In this document: one piece after another, positions 1 through 12,502 of the stretch
How the letters are laid out: each line of letters starts with the position of its first letter
Numbering within the stretch: the stretch's first letter is position 1
NCBI RefSeq assembly: GCF_002162035.1
Contig: NZ_CP021138.1
Span: 1,054,001 to 1,118,000, forward strand
Length of the DNA: 64,000 nucleotides
Reading direction: 5' to 3'
Origin: Sulfuriferula sp. AH1
GTDB taxonomy: Bacteria; Pseudomonadota; Gammaproteobacteria; Burkholderiales; Sulfuriferulaceae
Position numbers and translations under genes: made by a program
The notes under the pieces: model-generated
The model's database searches: none
What the model was told of the DNA's origin: nothing
The model's input: only the letters and a program-made list of their open reading frames with translations

Positions 1-169
1 AGGGCGAGCTGATTATGTGCTGCCATTTATCAAAGCTGCCGACGGCGTTGCGCATTTGCATCCAGCCTTTTTCCGAGAGCGGATCGTCGATCTGGCCGCG
101 GTATTTACGCCCGCCAACGGGTTCGCCGTGACGGATGATATCTATGGTGGTGAGCGAGGTAAGAGGCAT
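1..169 (-). CDS. Histidine phosphatase family protein (partial, N-terminal part)
   Basis: Reading leftward from an ATG at 169, the first 56 residues include an RHGEP motif close to the N-terminus (residues 13-17), followed by GQIDDPLSEKG. This is the catalytic RHG signature of the phosphoglycerate mutase-like phosphohydrolases (cobC/SixA/GpmB superfamily), whose first His becomes phosphorylated. The rest of the gene lies beyond the window edge, so the substrate cannot be inferred. It is divergent from the gene at 213 and the two start codons are about 40 bases apart, so they share a very short promoter region. Confidence 0.8.
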   Translation of the reverse strand, partial: MPLTSLTTIDIIRHGEPVGGRKYRGQIDDPLSEKGWMQMRNAVGSFDKWQHIISSP

Positions 170-212
170 TTGGGTTAGAATGACTGAATTAATAATATAG
201 AGGGAGTGAATG

Positions 213-581
213 ATGCAACGTCCTGTTTTATGGCGCTGGCTGGCCGGTTTTATCCTGGTTCCGGTATTGCTGTTCGCCGTTTACACCTGGGTGGTTTTGC
301 ATTGGTCCTATTCATCCGGCGAGCGTGCCGGCTATGTACAGAAGTTTTCCAAAAAAGGCTGGATCTGCAAAACCTGGGAAGGCGAGTTGGCGATGGTTTC
401 CATGCCCGGCACCATGAGCGAAAAATTTGATTTTACCGTGATTGACGATACGGTTGCCGACAAGATCAATAAAAATTTGGGCAAGCGCGTGAGTCTGGAT
501 TATGAACAGCACAAGGGCGTGCCTTCCAGCTGTTTTGCCGAAACCGAATATTTCGTGACTGATGTGCGCGTGGTCGAATGA
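213..581 (+). CDS. Small membrane-anchored conserved protein upstream of recJ
   Basis: 122-residue protein with one N-terminal membrane segment (about residues 8-30, a Leu/Val/Phe-rich stretch after MQRPVLWRW) and a soluble remainder of about 90 residues, probably periplasmic. Two ATG codons stand in tandem at 210 and 213. The AGGGAG ribosome site at 201-206 is better spaced for the second. The stop codon overlaps the recJ start in an ATGA arrangement, so the two are co-transcribed and probably translationally coupled. The region with SSGERAGYVQKFSKKGW resembles a conserved family of unknown function; I cannot assign an activity. Confidence 0.7.
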   Translation: MQRPVLWRWLAGFILVPVLLFAVYTWVVLHWSYSSGERAGYVQKFSKKGWICKTWEGELAMVSMPGTMSEKFDFTVIDDTVADKINKNLGKRVSLDYEQHKGVPSSCFAETEYFVTDVRVVE

Positions 582-2272
582 GCGAAGCCAATATCGTCGT
601 GCGCGAATTCCCGGCTGAACATGCGCAACAACTGAGCGCTGCCGGCGTACATCCGGTTCTGGCCAGGATATACGCCGCACGCGGCATACAGCAGGCCGAT
701 CAACTGGATACCGGGTTATCGGGTCTGCTGCACTTCGGGACGATGAAGAACATTCTCGCAATGGCGGCGCGGCTGGCCGATGCGGTCGATCGTCAGCAGC
801 GCATTCTGGTCGTTGCCGATTACGATGCGGATGGCGCGACCGCGTGTACCGTCGCGGTGCGCGGGTTGCGTCTGCTGGGGCTGACGGCGGAGTTTCTGGT
901 GCCGAACCGGTTTGAATACGGTTATGGCCTGACTCCCGAGATCGTTCAGCTCGCAGCACAGCAGCATCCTGACATCATCGTTACCGTGGATAACGGCATC
1001 GCCAGCATTGCCGGCGTACAGGCAGCGCAGGCGCTGGGTATCGAGGTGCTGGTCACCGACCACCACCTGCCCGGCGACAGCTTGCCTGACGCGTTGATCG
1101 TCAATCCCAATCAGCCGGATTGCCCGTTCCCCAGCAAGCATCTGGCCGGCGTCGGAGTCATGTTTTATGTATTGCTGGCGCTGCGCGTTGAATTGCAGGC
1201 GCGCGGTGCGTTCGCCGATCGAGTAGCGCCGAATCTGGCCGTTTTGCTCGATATCGTAGCACTGGGGACGGTCGCCGACGTGGTCAGGCTGGATGACAAT
1301 AACCGCATTCTGGTCGAACAGGGTTTGCGCCGTATGCGTCAGGGACGTGCCTGTGCCGGCATCCGGGCATTATTCAATGCGGCTGCCCGGCCTATCGCCA
1401 CCGCCACTGCCGCCGATCTGGGCTTCATGATCGGGCCGCGGCTGAACGCCGCCGGACGTCTGGAAGACATGTCGCTGGGCATTGCCTGCTTGTTGAGCGA
1501 GGACGATGCTGCTGCCGAAATCATGGCGCAACGCCTGCATGCCCTCAATGCCGAACGTCGCAGCATAGAAGCCGATATGCAAGCGCAAGCCCTGGCCAGC
1601 CTGGAGCATATCACCACTACCGAGAGTTACAGTCTGGCCATGTTCGACCCGGATTGGCACCAGGGCGTCATTGGCATCCTCGCGTCGCGGCTCAAGGACA
1701 AATTCCATCGGCCGGTGATCTGCTTTGCCCGCGGCAATAACGGCGAAATCAAAGGCTCTGGCCGTTCCATCGGACCGTTGCATCTGCGCGATGCGCTGGA
1801 TATCGTCTCCAAGCGGGCGCCGAATCTGATTTTGAAATTTGGCGGACACGCCGCTGCTGCGGGTTTGTCCATCCGCGAGACGGATTTCGCCGAGTTCGTC
1901 AGTCTGTTCGAGCAGACGGTGCAAGGCCTGTTAAGCCCGGCTGATCTGGCACGGACGATTCCTACCGATGGCAGTCTGGCGCCGAATGAACTCAATGTTG
2001 AACTTGCGCAGGTGATTCATGCGCAAGTGTGGGGCCAGGGGTTCCCTGCTCCCAGTTTTGATGGCGAATTCCGGGTCGCGCAGCAGCGTATCCTCAAAGA
2101 CAGGCATCTGAAATTGCAGCTGGAAAGCGGGGGGCGACGCTTTGACAGCATCCTGTTTAATCGCACGGAGTTGCTGCCTGCAGTTATCCATGCGGTTTAT
2201 CAGCCTGAGCTGAATCATTACAACGGTCAGATCCGGTTGCAGATCAAGCTTGAGCATTGGCGGCGTGGATGA
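578..2272 (+). CDS. recJ: Single-stranded-DNA-specific exonuclease RecJ
   Basis: 564 residues, the usual RecJ length. DHH-family motifs are in order: ADYDADG (80-86) binding Mn2+, VTVDNG (135-140), TDHH (160-163), then LGTVADVV, GPRLNAAGRLED and the DHHA1 signature GSGRSI followed by KFGGHAAAAG. The C-terminal portion is the OB-fold that binds single strands. RecJ degrades 5'-ended ssDNA in RecFOR recombination, base excision and mismatch repair. It starts inside the last codons of the preceding small membrane-protein gene (4-base overlap). No clear terminator follows. Confidence 0.95.
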   Translation: MSEANIVVREFPAEHAQQLSAAGVHPVLARIYAARGIQQADQLDTGLSGLLHFGTMKNILAMAARLADAVDRQQRILVVADYDADGATACTVAVRGLRLLGLTAEFLVPNRFEYGYGLTPEIVQLAAQQHPDIIVTVDNGIASIAGVQAAQALGIEVLVTDHHLPGDSLPDALIVNPNQPDCPFPSKHLAGVGVMFYVLLALRVELQARGAFADRVAPNLAVLLDIVALGTVADVVRLDDNNRILVEQGLRRMRQGRACAGIRALFNAAARPIATATAADLGFMIGPRLNAAGRLEDMSLGIACLLSEDDAAAEIMAQRLHALNAERRSIEADMQAQALASLEHITTTESYSLAMFDPDWHQGVIGILASRLKDKFHRPVICFARGNNGEIKGSGRSIGPLHLRDALDIVSKRAPNLILKFGGHAAAAGLSIRETDFAEFVSLFEQTVQGLLSPADLARTIPTDGSLAPNELNVELAQVIHAQVWGQGFPAPSFDGEFRVAQQRILKDRHLKLQLESGGRRFDSILFNRTELLPAVIHAVYQPELNHYNGQIRLQIKLEHWRRG

Positions 2273-2337
2273 GCAGGTATGACCACAGCCGCAGCATGTC
2301 CGCTCGCGGAAAAGAATTAGGGATGGTCGTGCCGATT

Positions 2338-2355
2338 TGGCATAAACTTATGCCA
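2338..2355. promoter_or_regulatory. Perfect palindrome upstream of the HD-GYP gene (candidate operator)
   Basis: TGGCATAA-AC-TTATGCCA, an 8-base inverted repeat with a 2-base spacer, lies about 95 bases before the HD-GYP start codon at 2449. No T-run follows, so it is unlikely to be a terminator for recJ. The shape fits a dimeric repressor or activator site. The regulator is unknown. Confidence 0.4.
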
Positions 2356-2448
2356 GAGGCAACAAATCATACAGGCGGTCTTCATCGCCTAATGATGTGA
2401 TTGAAAAATAATAACCGGCAAGTTTTGCTGCGAGATGGGGGCAGCGTT

Positions 2449-3666
2449 ATGCGTAAGAAAATTAGCGTGCATGATATCCGTATGGGTATGTATATCGATG
2501 AGCTGTGCGGGAGCTGGATGGACCACCCATTCTGGAAGACTTCCTTCAAGCTTGGGGACAAGAAGGATTTGGCGGCACTGCAACAAAGCGGGATTCGAGA
2601 AGTGTGGATTGATACCTCGAAAGGACTGGATGTCGCATCTCCGGTGCAGGAAGTATCCGCTGAGGAAGCTGAGAGACAAGCGCAAGCCGTGTTGCTGCAA
2701 GCAACGACGCAGCTGCAAAAAACAGAAGAACGCGTGTCCCTGGAACAGGAGCTGGAGCGGGCCCAAAAATTGCGGGACAAGGCCAAACAGGCAGTCATTT
2801 CGATGTTTGAAGAAGCGCGTATGGGCAAAGCACTGCCGATCGGCGAGATATCCACGCTGGTGGATGAAATCAGCCAGTCGGTTTCCCGTAATTCCGGTGC
2901 GCTACTCAATCTCGTCAAATTGAAGAACAAGGACGATTACACTTATCTGCATTCCGTTGCAGTGTGTGCGCTGATGATCGCATTGGGCAAACAGATGGGC
3001 ATGGAAGGCGATGCGCTGAAATCCCTGGGCATGGCCGGATTGTTGCATGACGTGGGCAAGATGGCCGTCCCTCAAGATGTATTGAACAAGCCCGGACGTT
3101 TGACCGAGCAGGAGTTCGAAATCATCAAGACCCATTCGACAAGAGGCTGGGAAATGCTGAAAGCTTCTTCGGGAGTGGATGAGGTCGCACTGGATGTCTG
3201 CTTGCACCACCATGAGCGCGTGGACGGCACAGGTTATCCGGATCGGCTATCCGCTCCTGCACTTAGCATGGCAGCGCGGATGGGCGCGGTGTGCGATGTG
3301 TATGATGCGATTACCTCCAATCGTTGTTACAAGTCAGGCTGGGCGCCAGCCGAGGCATTACGCAAGATGGCGGAATGGCAGGATGGTCATTTCGATCAGG
3401 CGGTGTTCCAGGCGTTTGTAAAAACTGTAGGGATTTATCCTGTGGGTACGCTGCTTAAACTGAAGTCGGGCCGATTGGCAGTGGTGACCGACCAGTCCAA
3501 TCGGAGCCTGTTAAAGCCTATCGTGAAGGTATTCTTTTCCAGCCGCTCGAACGCGTTTATTGCCATGGAACTGGTTGACATGTCGCGCACGCAGGATGTC
3601 ATCGAAAGCGTGGAGGACGTGGCTAAATGGGGGCTGGATATCAGGAAAATTACGGGAGTCTGTTAA
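2449..3666 (+). CDS. HD-GYP domain phosphodiesterase with N-terminal DUF3391
   Basis: 405 residues from the ATG at 2449, which follows a G-rich ribosome site at 2436-2443. A TTG at 2401 would add 16 residues but has no such site. The N-terminal 120 residues match the DUF3391 pattern (MRKKISVHDIRMGMYI, WMDHPF) and lead into a charged helix rich in Gln and Glu. The HD-GYP domain then carries HDVGK (200-204) and HHERVDGTGYP (254-264). HD-GYP enzymes hydrolyse cyclic di-GMP to pGpG or GMP. There is no membrane segment, so the protein should be cytoplasmic. It is a single gene with its own upstream region; a paralogue lies at 13193. Confidence 0.9.
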   Translation: MRKKISVHDIRMGMYIDELCGSWMDHPFWKTSFKLGDKKDLAALQQSGIREVWIDTSKGLDVASPVQEVSAEEAERQAQAVLLQATTQLQKTEERVSLEQELERAQKLRDKAKQAVISMFEEARMGKALPIGEISTLVDEISQSVSRNSGALLNLVKLKNKDDYTYLHSVAVCALMIALGKQMGMEGDALKSLGMAGLLHDVGKMAVPQDVLNKPGRLTEQEFEIIKTHSTRGWEMLKASSGVDEVALDVCLHHHERVDGTGYPDRLSAPALSMAARMGAVCDVYDAITSNRCYKSGWAPAEALRKMAEWQDGHFDQAVFQAFVKTVGIYPVGTLLKLKSGRLAVVTDQSNRSLLKPIVKVFFSSRSNAFIAMELVDMSRTQDVIESVEDVAKWGLDIRKITGVC

Positions 3667-3775
3667 AGGCCGTATGTGCCGATCGTGCAGAGGTCTCAAA
3701 CCCGCCTGTCCGACTTGTGTGCTTGAATGCTGGTATGGTTTTCCTGGATACGCCTCTTAATAGGGATTTGTAGCG

Positions 3776-5536
3776 ATGACCGATCCGGATTCTCCCGTTA
3801 ATTCCTTTTTCCATGAAACGCAGCCTGGCGGCCTGGCGCGCTGGATGCCCGGCCTTGCCGTGCTGCGCAATTATCGGCTGGGGTGGCTGTCACAGGACAT
3901 ACTGGCAGGACTGGTATTGACCGCAATCCTGTTCCCTGTCGGTATGGGATATGCCGTCGCAGCCGGCTTGCCTGCCATTTATGGCCTGTATGCTACTATT
4001 ATTCCGCTTGTCGCTTATGCGGTGTTCGGTCCCAGCCGCATTCTGGTACTGGGGCCTGATTCCGCACTCTCCGCATTGATTGCCGCTGCCATTTTGCCGC
4101 TGGCGGCCAGCAGCCCTGATCGAATCGTGCTGCTGGCCGGCATGCTGGCGATCATGTCCGGTGCCTTGTGTCTGCTCGCGGGTTTCATTCGCTTCGGTTT
4201 TATCACCGAGCTGATTTCAAAACCGATCCGCTACGGCTACCTCAACGGTATCGCGCTGACGGTTCTGGTCGGCCAGTTGTCCAAAATTTTCGGCTTTGCA
4301 GTGACGGGCGACGGCGTTCTGCAGCAAAGCCACGGCCTAGTGCTCGGCTTGCAGCACGGGCTGATCAACTGGGGAGCGGTTGCAATCGGACTGGGCAGCC
4401 TGCTGGTGATGCTGGCATTCAAGCATCGCTTGCCCAAAGTGCCGGGGATATTGATTGCGGTGGTCGGCGCGACGCTGCTGGTATGGTATTTCGATCTTGC
4501 CGCTCAGCTGGGCATCGCTGTCGTGGGAGCGCTGCCGCAAGGTTTGCCCGCCTTTCATGTTGGCGGTATTTCAATGAGCGAATTCAATAGTCTGTTGCCG
4601 GGCGCCGTGGCCATTGCGGTGGTGTCCTTTGCCGATTTGAGTGTGCTCTCGCGCACTTACGCCTTGCGCGGCAGCTATGAGGTGAATAGCAATCAGGAGC
4701 TGATCGCGCTCGGGATGGCCAATATCGCTACCGGCCTGTTTCAGGGATTTCCCGTCACCAGCAGCTCGTCGCGCACGCCGGTGGCTGAATCGGCGGGGGC
4801 CAGGACCCAGCTCGCCGGTATCGTCGGTGCGCTGTGTATCGCGTTGTTGCTGATTTATGCGCCGACGCTGTTGCAGGACTTGCCTTATGCGGCACTGGGC
4901 GCCGTGGTGATCTTCGCGTGTTTCGGGCTGGTCGAGATTGCCGGGCTGCTGCATCTGTATCATTTGCGCCGCGGCGAATTTACGCTGTCCATGGCCTGTT
5001 TCTTTGGTGTGATACTGCTGGGCGTGATTCAAGGCATCTTTATTGCCGTCGGGCTGGCGTTGCTGGCTTTTGTCTGGCGCGCCTGGCGGCCTTACGATGC
5101 CGTCCTGGGCCGCGTCGACGGCATGAAAGGCTACCATGATATATCGCGTCATCCCGAGGGGCGACAGATTCCGGGGCTGGTATTGTTCCGCTGGGATGCG
5201 CCGCTGTTTTTTGCCAATGCCGAGATATTCCGCGAGCATGTGCTGCTTGCCGTAGTGAATGCTCCGACACCAGCGCGCTGGGTCGTAGTGGTGGCCGAAC
5301 CGGTGACGGATGTCGATACTACCGCAGCGGATATGCTGGCCGATCTGGATCAGATGCTGATCCAGGCGGATATCGAGTTGTGCTTCGCCGGCATGAAAGG
5401 CCCGGTCAAGGACCGGCTCAAACATTACGGGTTGTTCAACAAGATCGGTATCGAGAGCTTTTTCCCGACGGTGGGGCAGGCCGTTAGCCGCTATCTGGCG
5501 GAGAACAAGGTCGAGTGGGACGACTGGGATGATTGA
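3776..5536 (+). CDS. SulP family anion transporter with C-terminal STAS domain
   Basis: 586 residues. The N-terminal 420 residues form about 12-14 hydrophobic segments, with the SulP signatures GLVLTAILFPVGMGYAVAAG and GLYATIIP near residues 45-80 and GPDSALSALIAAA soon after. The last 140 residues are a STAS domain (LVLFRWDAPLFFANAE, then DVDTTAADMLADL). Family members carry sulfate, bicarbonate or other anions in symport or exchange across the inner membrane. The substrate cannot be told from sequence, and no carbonic anhydrase or sulfur gene is adjacent. It is convergent with the dioxygenase gene at 5568 with a 31-base gap. Confidence 0.9.
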   Translation: MTDPDSPVNSFFHETQPGGLARWMPGLAVLRNYRLGWLSQDILAGLVLTAILFPVGMGYAVAAGLPAIYGLYATIIPLVAYAVFGPSRILVLGPDSALSALIAAAILPLAASSPDRIVLLAGMLAIMSGALCLLAGFIRFGFITELISKPIRYGYLNGIALTVLVGQLSKIFGFAVTGDGVLQQSHGLVLGLQHGLINWGAVAIGLGSLLVMLAFKHRLPKVPGILIAVVGATLLVWYFDLAAQLGIAVVGALPQGLPAFHVGGISMSEFNSLLPGAVAIAVVSFADLSVLSRTYALRGSYEVNSNQELIALGMANIATGLFQGFPVTSSSSRTPVAESAGARTQLAGIVGALCIALLLIYAPTLLQDLPYAALGAVVIFACFGLVEIAGLLHLYHLRRGEFTLSMACFFGVILLGVIQGIFIAVGLALLAFVWRAWRPYDAVLGRVDGMKGYHDISRHPEGRQIPGLVLFRWDAPLFFANAEIFREHVLLAVVNAPTPARWVVVVAEPVTDVDTTAADMLADLDQMLIQADIELCFAGMKGPVKDRLKHYGLFNKIGIESFFPTVGQAVSRYLAENKVEWDDWDD

Positions 5537-5567
5537 AAATCCCTGCTGCAATGTCGCGCATCATCCA

Positions 5568-6311
5568 TCAGTAAGGCTGCTCCTGAAATCCGCCTGATCG
5601 GTAAGTCAGCACCAGGGTATCGCGGTGGCCATCCTCGGCGGTGGGCTGTATGGGGGTGGATTCGTGGATGACGCGTTCGTCGTCGAGCAAAAGCAGGGTC
5701 CACGGTGTCATCAAGGTAAAACGCTGGCCATTCGAGCTGTCGGCTTCGAATATCCGGCTTTCGCCGCCCTTGATGTGCTCCCGCGCTACCAGCAGGATCG
5801 CGACAAAATCCACGCCGTCGCGATGTGCGCCTTCGGGCGTAGGGCGGCCTATGCCATTGCTGGTATCGATGCGGAACTGGTGAGCTTCGACATACCAGGG
5901 CTGCGCGCCTTTGAGGCTGGAACATATGCCGCCGATAGCCTGTAACAGCGGCGACCATACCGGCTGGTTAATCGTGGCGGGCGCTATCGGTTCGAACAAA
6001 CGTTGCATGCCGCCATGCAGCGCATTGTATTCCAGCGGCTGCCAATGCGGACGGTGCGGGGTCTGGGTGACTGTCGCCCCGTTTACGATAAAGCTGGCAT
6101 GCCTGCGTCGCCGGTAGCGGCCGCCGTCGCGCAGGAAATTGTCAACCGGCAGATCGTCCCAACCAGGCTTAATTATTTCCAGTGCCGCCGGCTCGCAATG
6201 CGCCAGCTCGCAAACGCCGGATGGACTCAATACACCATAGCCGTGCGCTTGCAGTTTGCGTGATATCTGATCCAATGCAGTGAAATCGGGAGCGATGATG
6301 GTGGTGGTCAT
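5568..6311 (-). CDS. 2OG-Fe(II) dioxygenase family protein (BsmA/IDO-like)
   Basis: 247 residues from the ATG at 6311; the upstream in-frame extension has the composition of shadow sequence and lies in the gap after the patatin gene. An HRD motif in EGAHRDGVDFVAILLV and a distal His in VIHESTPI supply the HxD...H iron triad, with a later Arg in LTYRSGG to bind 2-oxoglutarate. This matches the family (Pfam PF10014) that includes Bacillus L-isoleucine 4-hydroxylase and BsmA biofilm proteins. A free amino acid substrate is therefore likely but not shown. It is last in the leftward run after the patatin gene, 61 bases away. Confidence 0.8.
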   Translation of the reverse strand: MTTTIIAPDFTALDQISRKLQAHGYGVLSPSGVCELAHCEPAALEIIKPGWDDLPVDNFLRDGGRYRRRRHASFIVNGATVTQTPHRPHWQPLEYNALHGGMQRLFEPIAPATINQPVWSPLLQAIGGICSSLKGAQPWYVEAHQFRIDTSNGIGRPTPEGAHRDGVDFVAILLVAREHIKGGESRIFEADSSNGQRFTLMTPWTLLLLDDERVIHESTPIQPTAEDGHRDTLVLTYRSGGFQEQPY

Positions 6312-6372
6312 GGCATAGGGTCTGTGCTGATTGAGAATCGCCAGGGAGCTTTGTAGCGTGCAGTTGCAAGTA

Positions 6373-7275
6373 TCAGCGCATTTTGCGCAGTTTGTCCAAT
6401 TTTGCCTTGAGTTCGGGCATGATGGCCGCTGCGGCTTTTTCGCCTTCCAGCACGGCAATGTGCCGTCCGTCCAGGCTGCTGACATCAATACCATCCGTAC
6501 GCGGGCGTATGACCATGTCGGCTTTGGGGAGTTCATAGCGATTGATGCTCTGGCTCATGATATCGAAGGTTTGCATCAGTACATCCAGCGTGCTTGCGGT
6601 CGTATTGCTTTTCGGCTTGTTGGAAATATCCACGGCGATGACGAAATCGGCGCCGAGCGCACGTGCTTCGCTGACTGGAACCGGCCGTACGAGGCCGCCG
6701 TCCACATAGCTGCGGCCGAGGATGGTGACCGGCTGGAAGACGCCAGGCACCGCACTGGAGGCGCGTACTGCCTGTCCTGTATTGCCGGTGCGGAACACCA
6801 TGATCTCGCCGCTGCCTAAATCGGTAGCGATTGCAGCAAAGGGACGCTTGAGTCTTTCTATGGGCGTCTGTTTGACTGCATCGTTAATGAATTTCTGCAA
6901 GGCGGCGCCTTTGAATATGCCGCGATCAGGCCAGACCCAGTCTATTACCGATTGTTCCTCCATCTGGATGGCGAGCGTCTGCAATTCAAAACCGTTGTAG
7001 CCATACGCGTAGAGCGAACCGACCACAGCGCCGGCGCTGGTGCCGACAATGATGCCTGGCGCGATGCCTTGCGCTTCCAGCGCCTTGATGACGCCGATGT
7101 GGGCGAAACCGCGGGTACCGCCGCCGCCCAGCACCAGCGCGATTTTAGGGGCGGGTCGTGCCGCTATTGGCGGAGCGGTTTCAGGTTGCTTCGGCAAGGT
7201 ACCGCAACCTGCTAACCCCAGCAGCAACAGCAGAGCAGGCAGCCAGGTAGCGGGTCGGGAGGGGATAAATGTCAT
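6373..7275 (-). CDS. Patatin-like phospholipase lipoprotein (RssA-like)
   Basis: 300 residues. The signal peptide ends in a lipobox, LLGLAGC, with Cys near residue 24, so this is a lipoprotein. The patatin fold has the oxyanion loop GGGGTRGFAHIG (50-61), the nucleophile Ser in GTSAG (79-83) and the catalytic Asp in YVDGG. Family members are Ser-Asp dyad lipases or acyl hydrolases; the RssA/NTE subgroup acts on membrane lipids. Its start is 40 bases after the metG stop, in the same direction. Physiological substrate unknown. Confidence 0.88.
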   Translation of the reverse strand: MTFIPSRPATWLPALLLLLGLAGCGTLPKQPETAPPIAARPAPKIALVLGGGGTRGFAHIGVIKALEAQGIAPGIIVGTSAGAVVGSLYAYGYNGFELQTLAIQMEEQSVIDWVWPDRGIFKGAALQKFINDAVKQTPIERLKRPFAAIATDLGSGEIMVFRTGNTGQAVRASSAVPGVFQPVTILGRSYVDGGLVRPVPVSEARALGADFVIAVDISNKPKSNTTASTLDVLMQTFDIMSQSINRYELPKADMVIRPRTDGIDVSSLDGRHIAVLEGEKAAAAIMPELKAKLDKLRKMR

Positions 7276-7314
7276 TTTTTGTGCTTTTCGTGCCCTTCGC
7301 GGGCAATGTTTCTG

Positions 7315-9345
7315 CTATTTAACCCGCATGCCTGGTGTTGCGCCTTCGTCAGGGCTGAGGATGAACAGGCCCGGAGTGTCGCCGGAGGCGGCCAGTACCA
7401 TACCTTCGGACAAGCCGAACTTCATTTTGCGCGGCGCGAGGTTGGCGACCATCACGGTCATGCGGCCGATGAGTGCAGCCGGATCGTAAGCGGATTTGAT
7501 GCCGGCAAAGACGTTGCGGGTGGTGCCTTCGCCGATGTCCAGCGTCAGGCGGATGAGTTTGTCTGCGCCTTCCACGTGTTCGGCGTTGGCGATCCTGGCG
7601 ACGCGCAAGTCGATCTTGCTGAAGTCGTCGATGCTGATCAGTTCGCTAATAGGGGCGATATTCATGGCGGGTCTGGTTTCCGGAATGGGGGCTGCAGGTA
7701 TGGGTTCGCTGATGTTGGTGGCGATCATTGCATCGATCTGCTTCTGATCGACGCGTGTCATCAGGTGAGTGTAGGTGTTGATGGTGTGCTTGGCCAGCAA
7801 GGTGTTCGCATCCGCCCAGGTCATCGCCGGAATGTTGAGGAACTGCTCGACATCGGCGGCCAGTTTCGGCAGCACCGGCTTGAGGTAGAGCGTGAGCAGG
7901 CGGAACAGGTTGATGCTGACGCTGCATATCTCGTGCAGCAAGGCATCTTCGCCGCCTTGTTTGGCGATTTCCCATGGTTTGTTGTCGTTGACGTACTGGT
8001 TGGCCTTGTCGGTGAGATGCATGATCTCGCGCAAGGCACGGCCGAAATCGCGGCTTTCGTAGCATTCGGCGATCAGCGTGGCGCTGTGCTGCAGCTCGTT
8101 GAGCAGCTCGGAAGTCGGCAAGGTGTCGGCCAGCTTGCCGCCGAAACGCTTGGCGATGAAACCCGCGGTGCGGCTGGCGATGTTGACGTATTTGCCGACC
8201 AGATCGCTGTTGACGCGGGCGATGAAGTCGCTGAGGCTGAGGTCGAGATCTTCCATGCTGCCGTTGATCTTGGCGGCGAAATAGTAGCGCAGCCATTCCG
8301 GGTTCATGCCGCTGGCGAGATAGCTCTCGGCAGTGATGAAGGTGCCGCGTGATTTGGACATTTTTGCGCCGTTGACGGTGAGGAAGCCATGCGCGAAGAT
8401 GCCGTTCGGCGTGCGGTAGCCTGCATTCTTGAGCATGGCCGGCCAGAACAACGCGTGGAAGTAGAGGATATCCTTGCCGATGAAATGATAGAGCTCGGTG
8501 TCGGTATCCGGTTGCCACCAGGCATCGAAATCCAGTTGTTTGCTGGCGGCGAGATGCTTGAAGCTGGCCATATAGCCGATAGGCGCATCCAGCCATACGT
8601 AGAAATATTTGCCCGGCGCATCGGGTATTTCGAAACCGAAATACGGCGCGTCGCGCGAAATGTCCCAATTCTGCAGGCCGGCGGAGAACCATTCGTCGAG
8701 CTTGTTGGCGGCTTCGTTCTGCAGCGCGCCGGAGCGTGTCCATTCGCGCAGGAAGTTGGCGCAGTCGCCGAGCTTGAAAAAGTAATGTTCGGATTCGCGG
8801 CGTACCGGTGGCGTGCCGGATACGGCGGATACCGGGTTGATCAGGTCGGTCGGCGAATACGTCGCGCCGCACACTTCGCAGCTGTCGCCGTATTGATCCT
8901 GCGCGCCGCATTTCGGGCACTGACCCTTGATGAAGCGGTCGGGCAGGAACATTTCCTTGCTGGTGTCGTAATACTGTTCGATGGTTTTACGTTCGATCAG
9001 CTGCGCGTCGCGCAAGTTGAGATAGACTCGACTGGCAAGTTCTCGGTTTTCTGTGGAATTGGTCGAGTGATAGCTGTCGAAATTGACATGGAAGCCGGTG
9101 AAATCGCGCAGATGTTCGCCGTGGACGCGATCTATCAGGGCTTCCGGAGTAATGCCTTCCTTTTCCGCACGCAGCATGATCGGCGTGCCATGGGTGTCGT
9201 CAGCACACACATAGTAGCATTCGTGCCCCTGCATTTTCTGGAAGCGTACCCAGATGTCGGTCTGGATGTATTCGACCAGATGGCCGAGGTGGATGGCGCC
9301 GTTGGCGTAAGGGAGAGCCGAAGTTACGAGGATTTTGCGAGTCAT
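7315..9345 (-). CDS. metG: Methionine-tRNA ligase
   Basis: 676 residues, the long dimeric form. The class I signature HLGH (residues 19-22, after PYANGAI), the zinc knuckle [18 protein letters not shown] and KMSKS (in [11 protein letters not shown]) are all present. The final 105 residues are an EMAPII/Trbp111-like tRNA-binding domain ([20 protein letters not shown]), joined by a Pro/Ala-rich linker. It charges tRNA-Met with methionine for initiation and elongation. It sits between the yidH-like gene and the patatin lipoprotein in one leftward run. Confidence 0.97.
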   Translation of the reverse strand: MTRKILVTSALPYANGAIHLGHLVEYIQTDIWVRFQKMQGHECYYVCADDTHGTPIMLRAEKEGITPEALIDRVHGEHLRDFTGFHVNFDSYHSTNSTENRELASRVYLNLRDAQLIERKTIEQYYDTSKEMFLPDRFIKGQCPKCGAQDQYGDSCEVCGATYSPTDLINPVSAVSGTPPVRRESEHYFFKLGDCANFLREWTRSGALQNEAANKLDEWFSAGLQNWDISRDAPYFGFEIPDAPGKYFYVWLDAPIGYMASFKHLAASKQLDFDAWWQPDTDTELYHFIGKDILYFHALFWPAMLKNAGYRTPNGIFAHGFLTVNGAKMSKSRGTFITAESYLASGMNPEWLRYYFAAKINGSMEDLDLSLSDFIARVNSDLVGKYVNIASRTAGFIAKRFGGKLADTLPTSELLNELQHSATLIAECYESRDFGRALREIMHLTDKANQYVNDNKPWEIAKQGGEDALLHEICSVSINLFRLLTLYLKPVLPKLAADVEQFLNIPAMTWADANTLLAKHTINTYTHLMTRVDQKQIDAMIATNISEPIPAAPIPETRPAMNIAPISELISIDDFSKIDLRVARIANAEHVEGADKLIRLTLDIGEGTTRNVFAGIKSAYDPAALIGRMTVMVANLAPRKMKFGLSEGMVLAASGDTPGLFILSPDEGATPGMRVK

Positions 9346-9365
9346 GTTGTATGTATGTGTTGGAT

Positions 9366-9746
9366 TTATTTTAGGCCGGCGAACAGGTAGGTCGAGAGCG
9401 CAATGCCCAGGCCGGCGAGTATCAAGGTGCTGATGGCGGCCATGTTGGCCCAGTAGCCGTCAGGGATCTCTATGGGTTTGAGCGTGCGCAATACACTGCG
9501 ATATTGTATTACCGCCAGTATCGCCAGTGCGCTGCCGAGCAGGATGAAACCCATTCCCACCCAGAACGAAACGCCGCGTTCCAGTGCTTTGGATGCCTGC
9601 GCCGCTTGTGGTGCCAGCATGTGCAGAAACAGACCGAAACGCTCCACCACGAAGCCGAATGCCATCAGTGTCAGGCTGGTGCGATTCCATGCCAGCAAGG
9701 TGCGTTCAGCGGCAAAGAATACGCGGGGATCGTTAAGGTCGGACAT
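9366..9746 (-). CDS. YidH/DUF202 family inner membrane protein
   Basis: 126 residues with three hydrophobic segments (about 27-48, 68-90 and 102-124). The N-terminal signature [23 protein letters not shown] is typical of DUF202/YidH proteins: a conserved ERTxLAWxRT just before the first membrane helix. The function of the family is not established. The start codon is 4 bases downstream of the acnA stop, so it is probably the second gene of an acnA transcript, and 20 bases separate its stop from metG. Confidence 0.85.
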   Translation of the reverse strand: MSDLNDPRVFFAAERTLLAWNRTSLTLMAFGFVVERFGLFLHMLAPQAAQASKALERGVSFWVGMGFILLGSALAILAVIQYRSVLRTLKPIEIPDGYWANMAAISTLILAGLGIALSTYLFAGLK

Positions 9747-9750
9747 GTTT

Positions 9751-12438
<2,688 letters not shown>

Positions 12439-12502
12439 GCTCAATAAAATTAAAGTATGCTAATTTTACCGCAATTCCCATCCATTTTCTAAGGAGAAAC
12501 CC

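Noticed and set aside
2338-2353. Possible sigma-54 promoter TGGCA...TGC
   Set aside because: The GG and GC dinucleotides are 13 bases apart rather than the required 12; the palindrome explains the pattern better.
4571-5551. Long leftward open frame over the SulP gene
   Set aside because: It lies antisense to a protein with clear transporter and STAS motifs, has a Gln/His/Arg-rich composition and no recognisable domain.
7279-8352. Long rightward open frame over metG
   Set aside because: Antisense to metG with all catalytic motifs; composition rich in Gly, Val, Asp and Ala typical of a GC-rich shadow frame.
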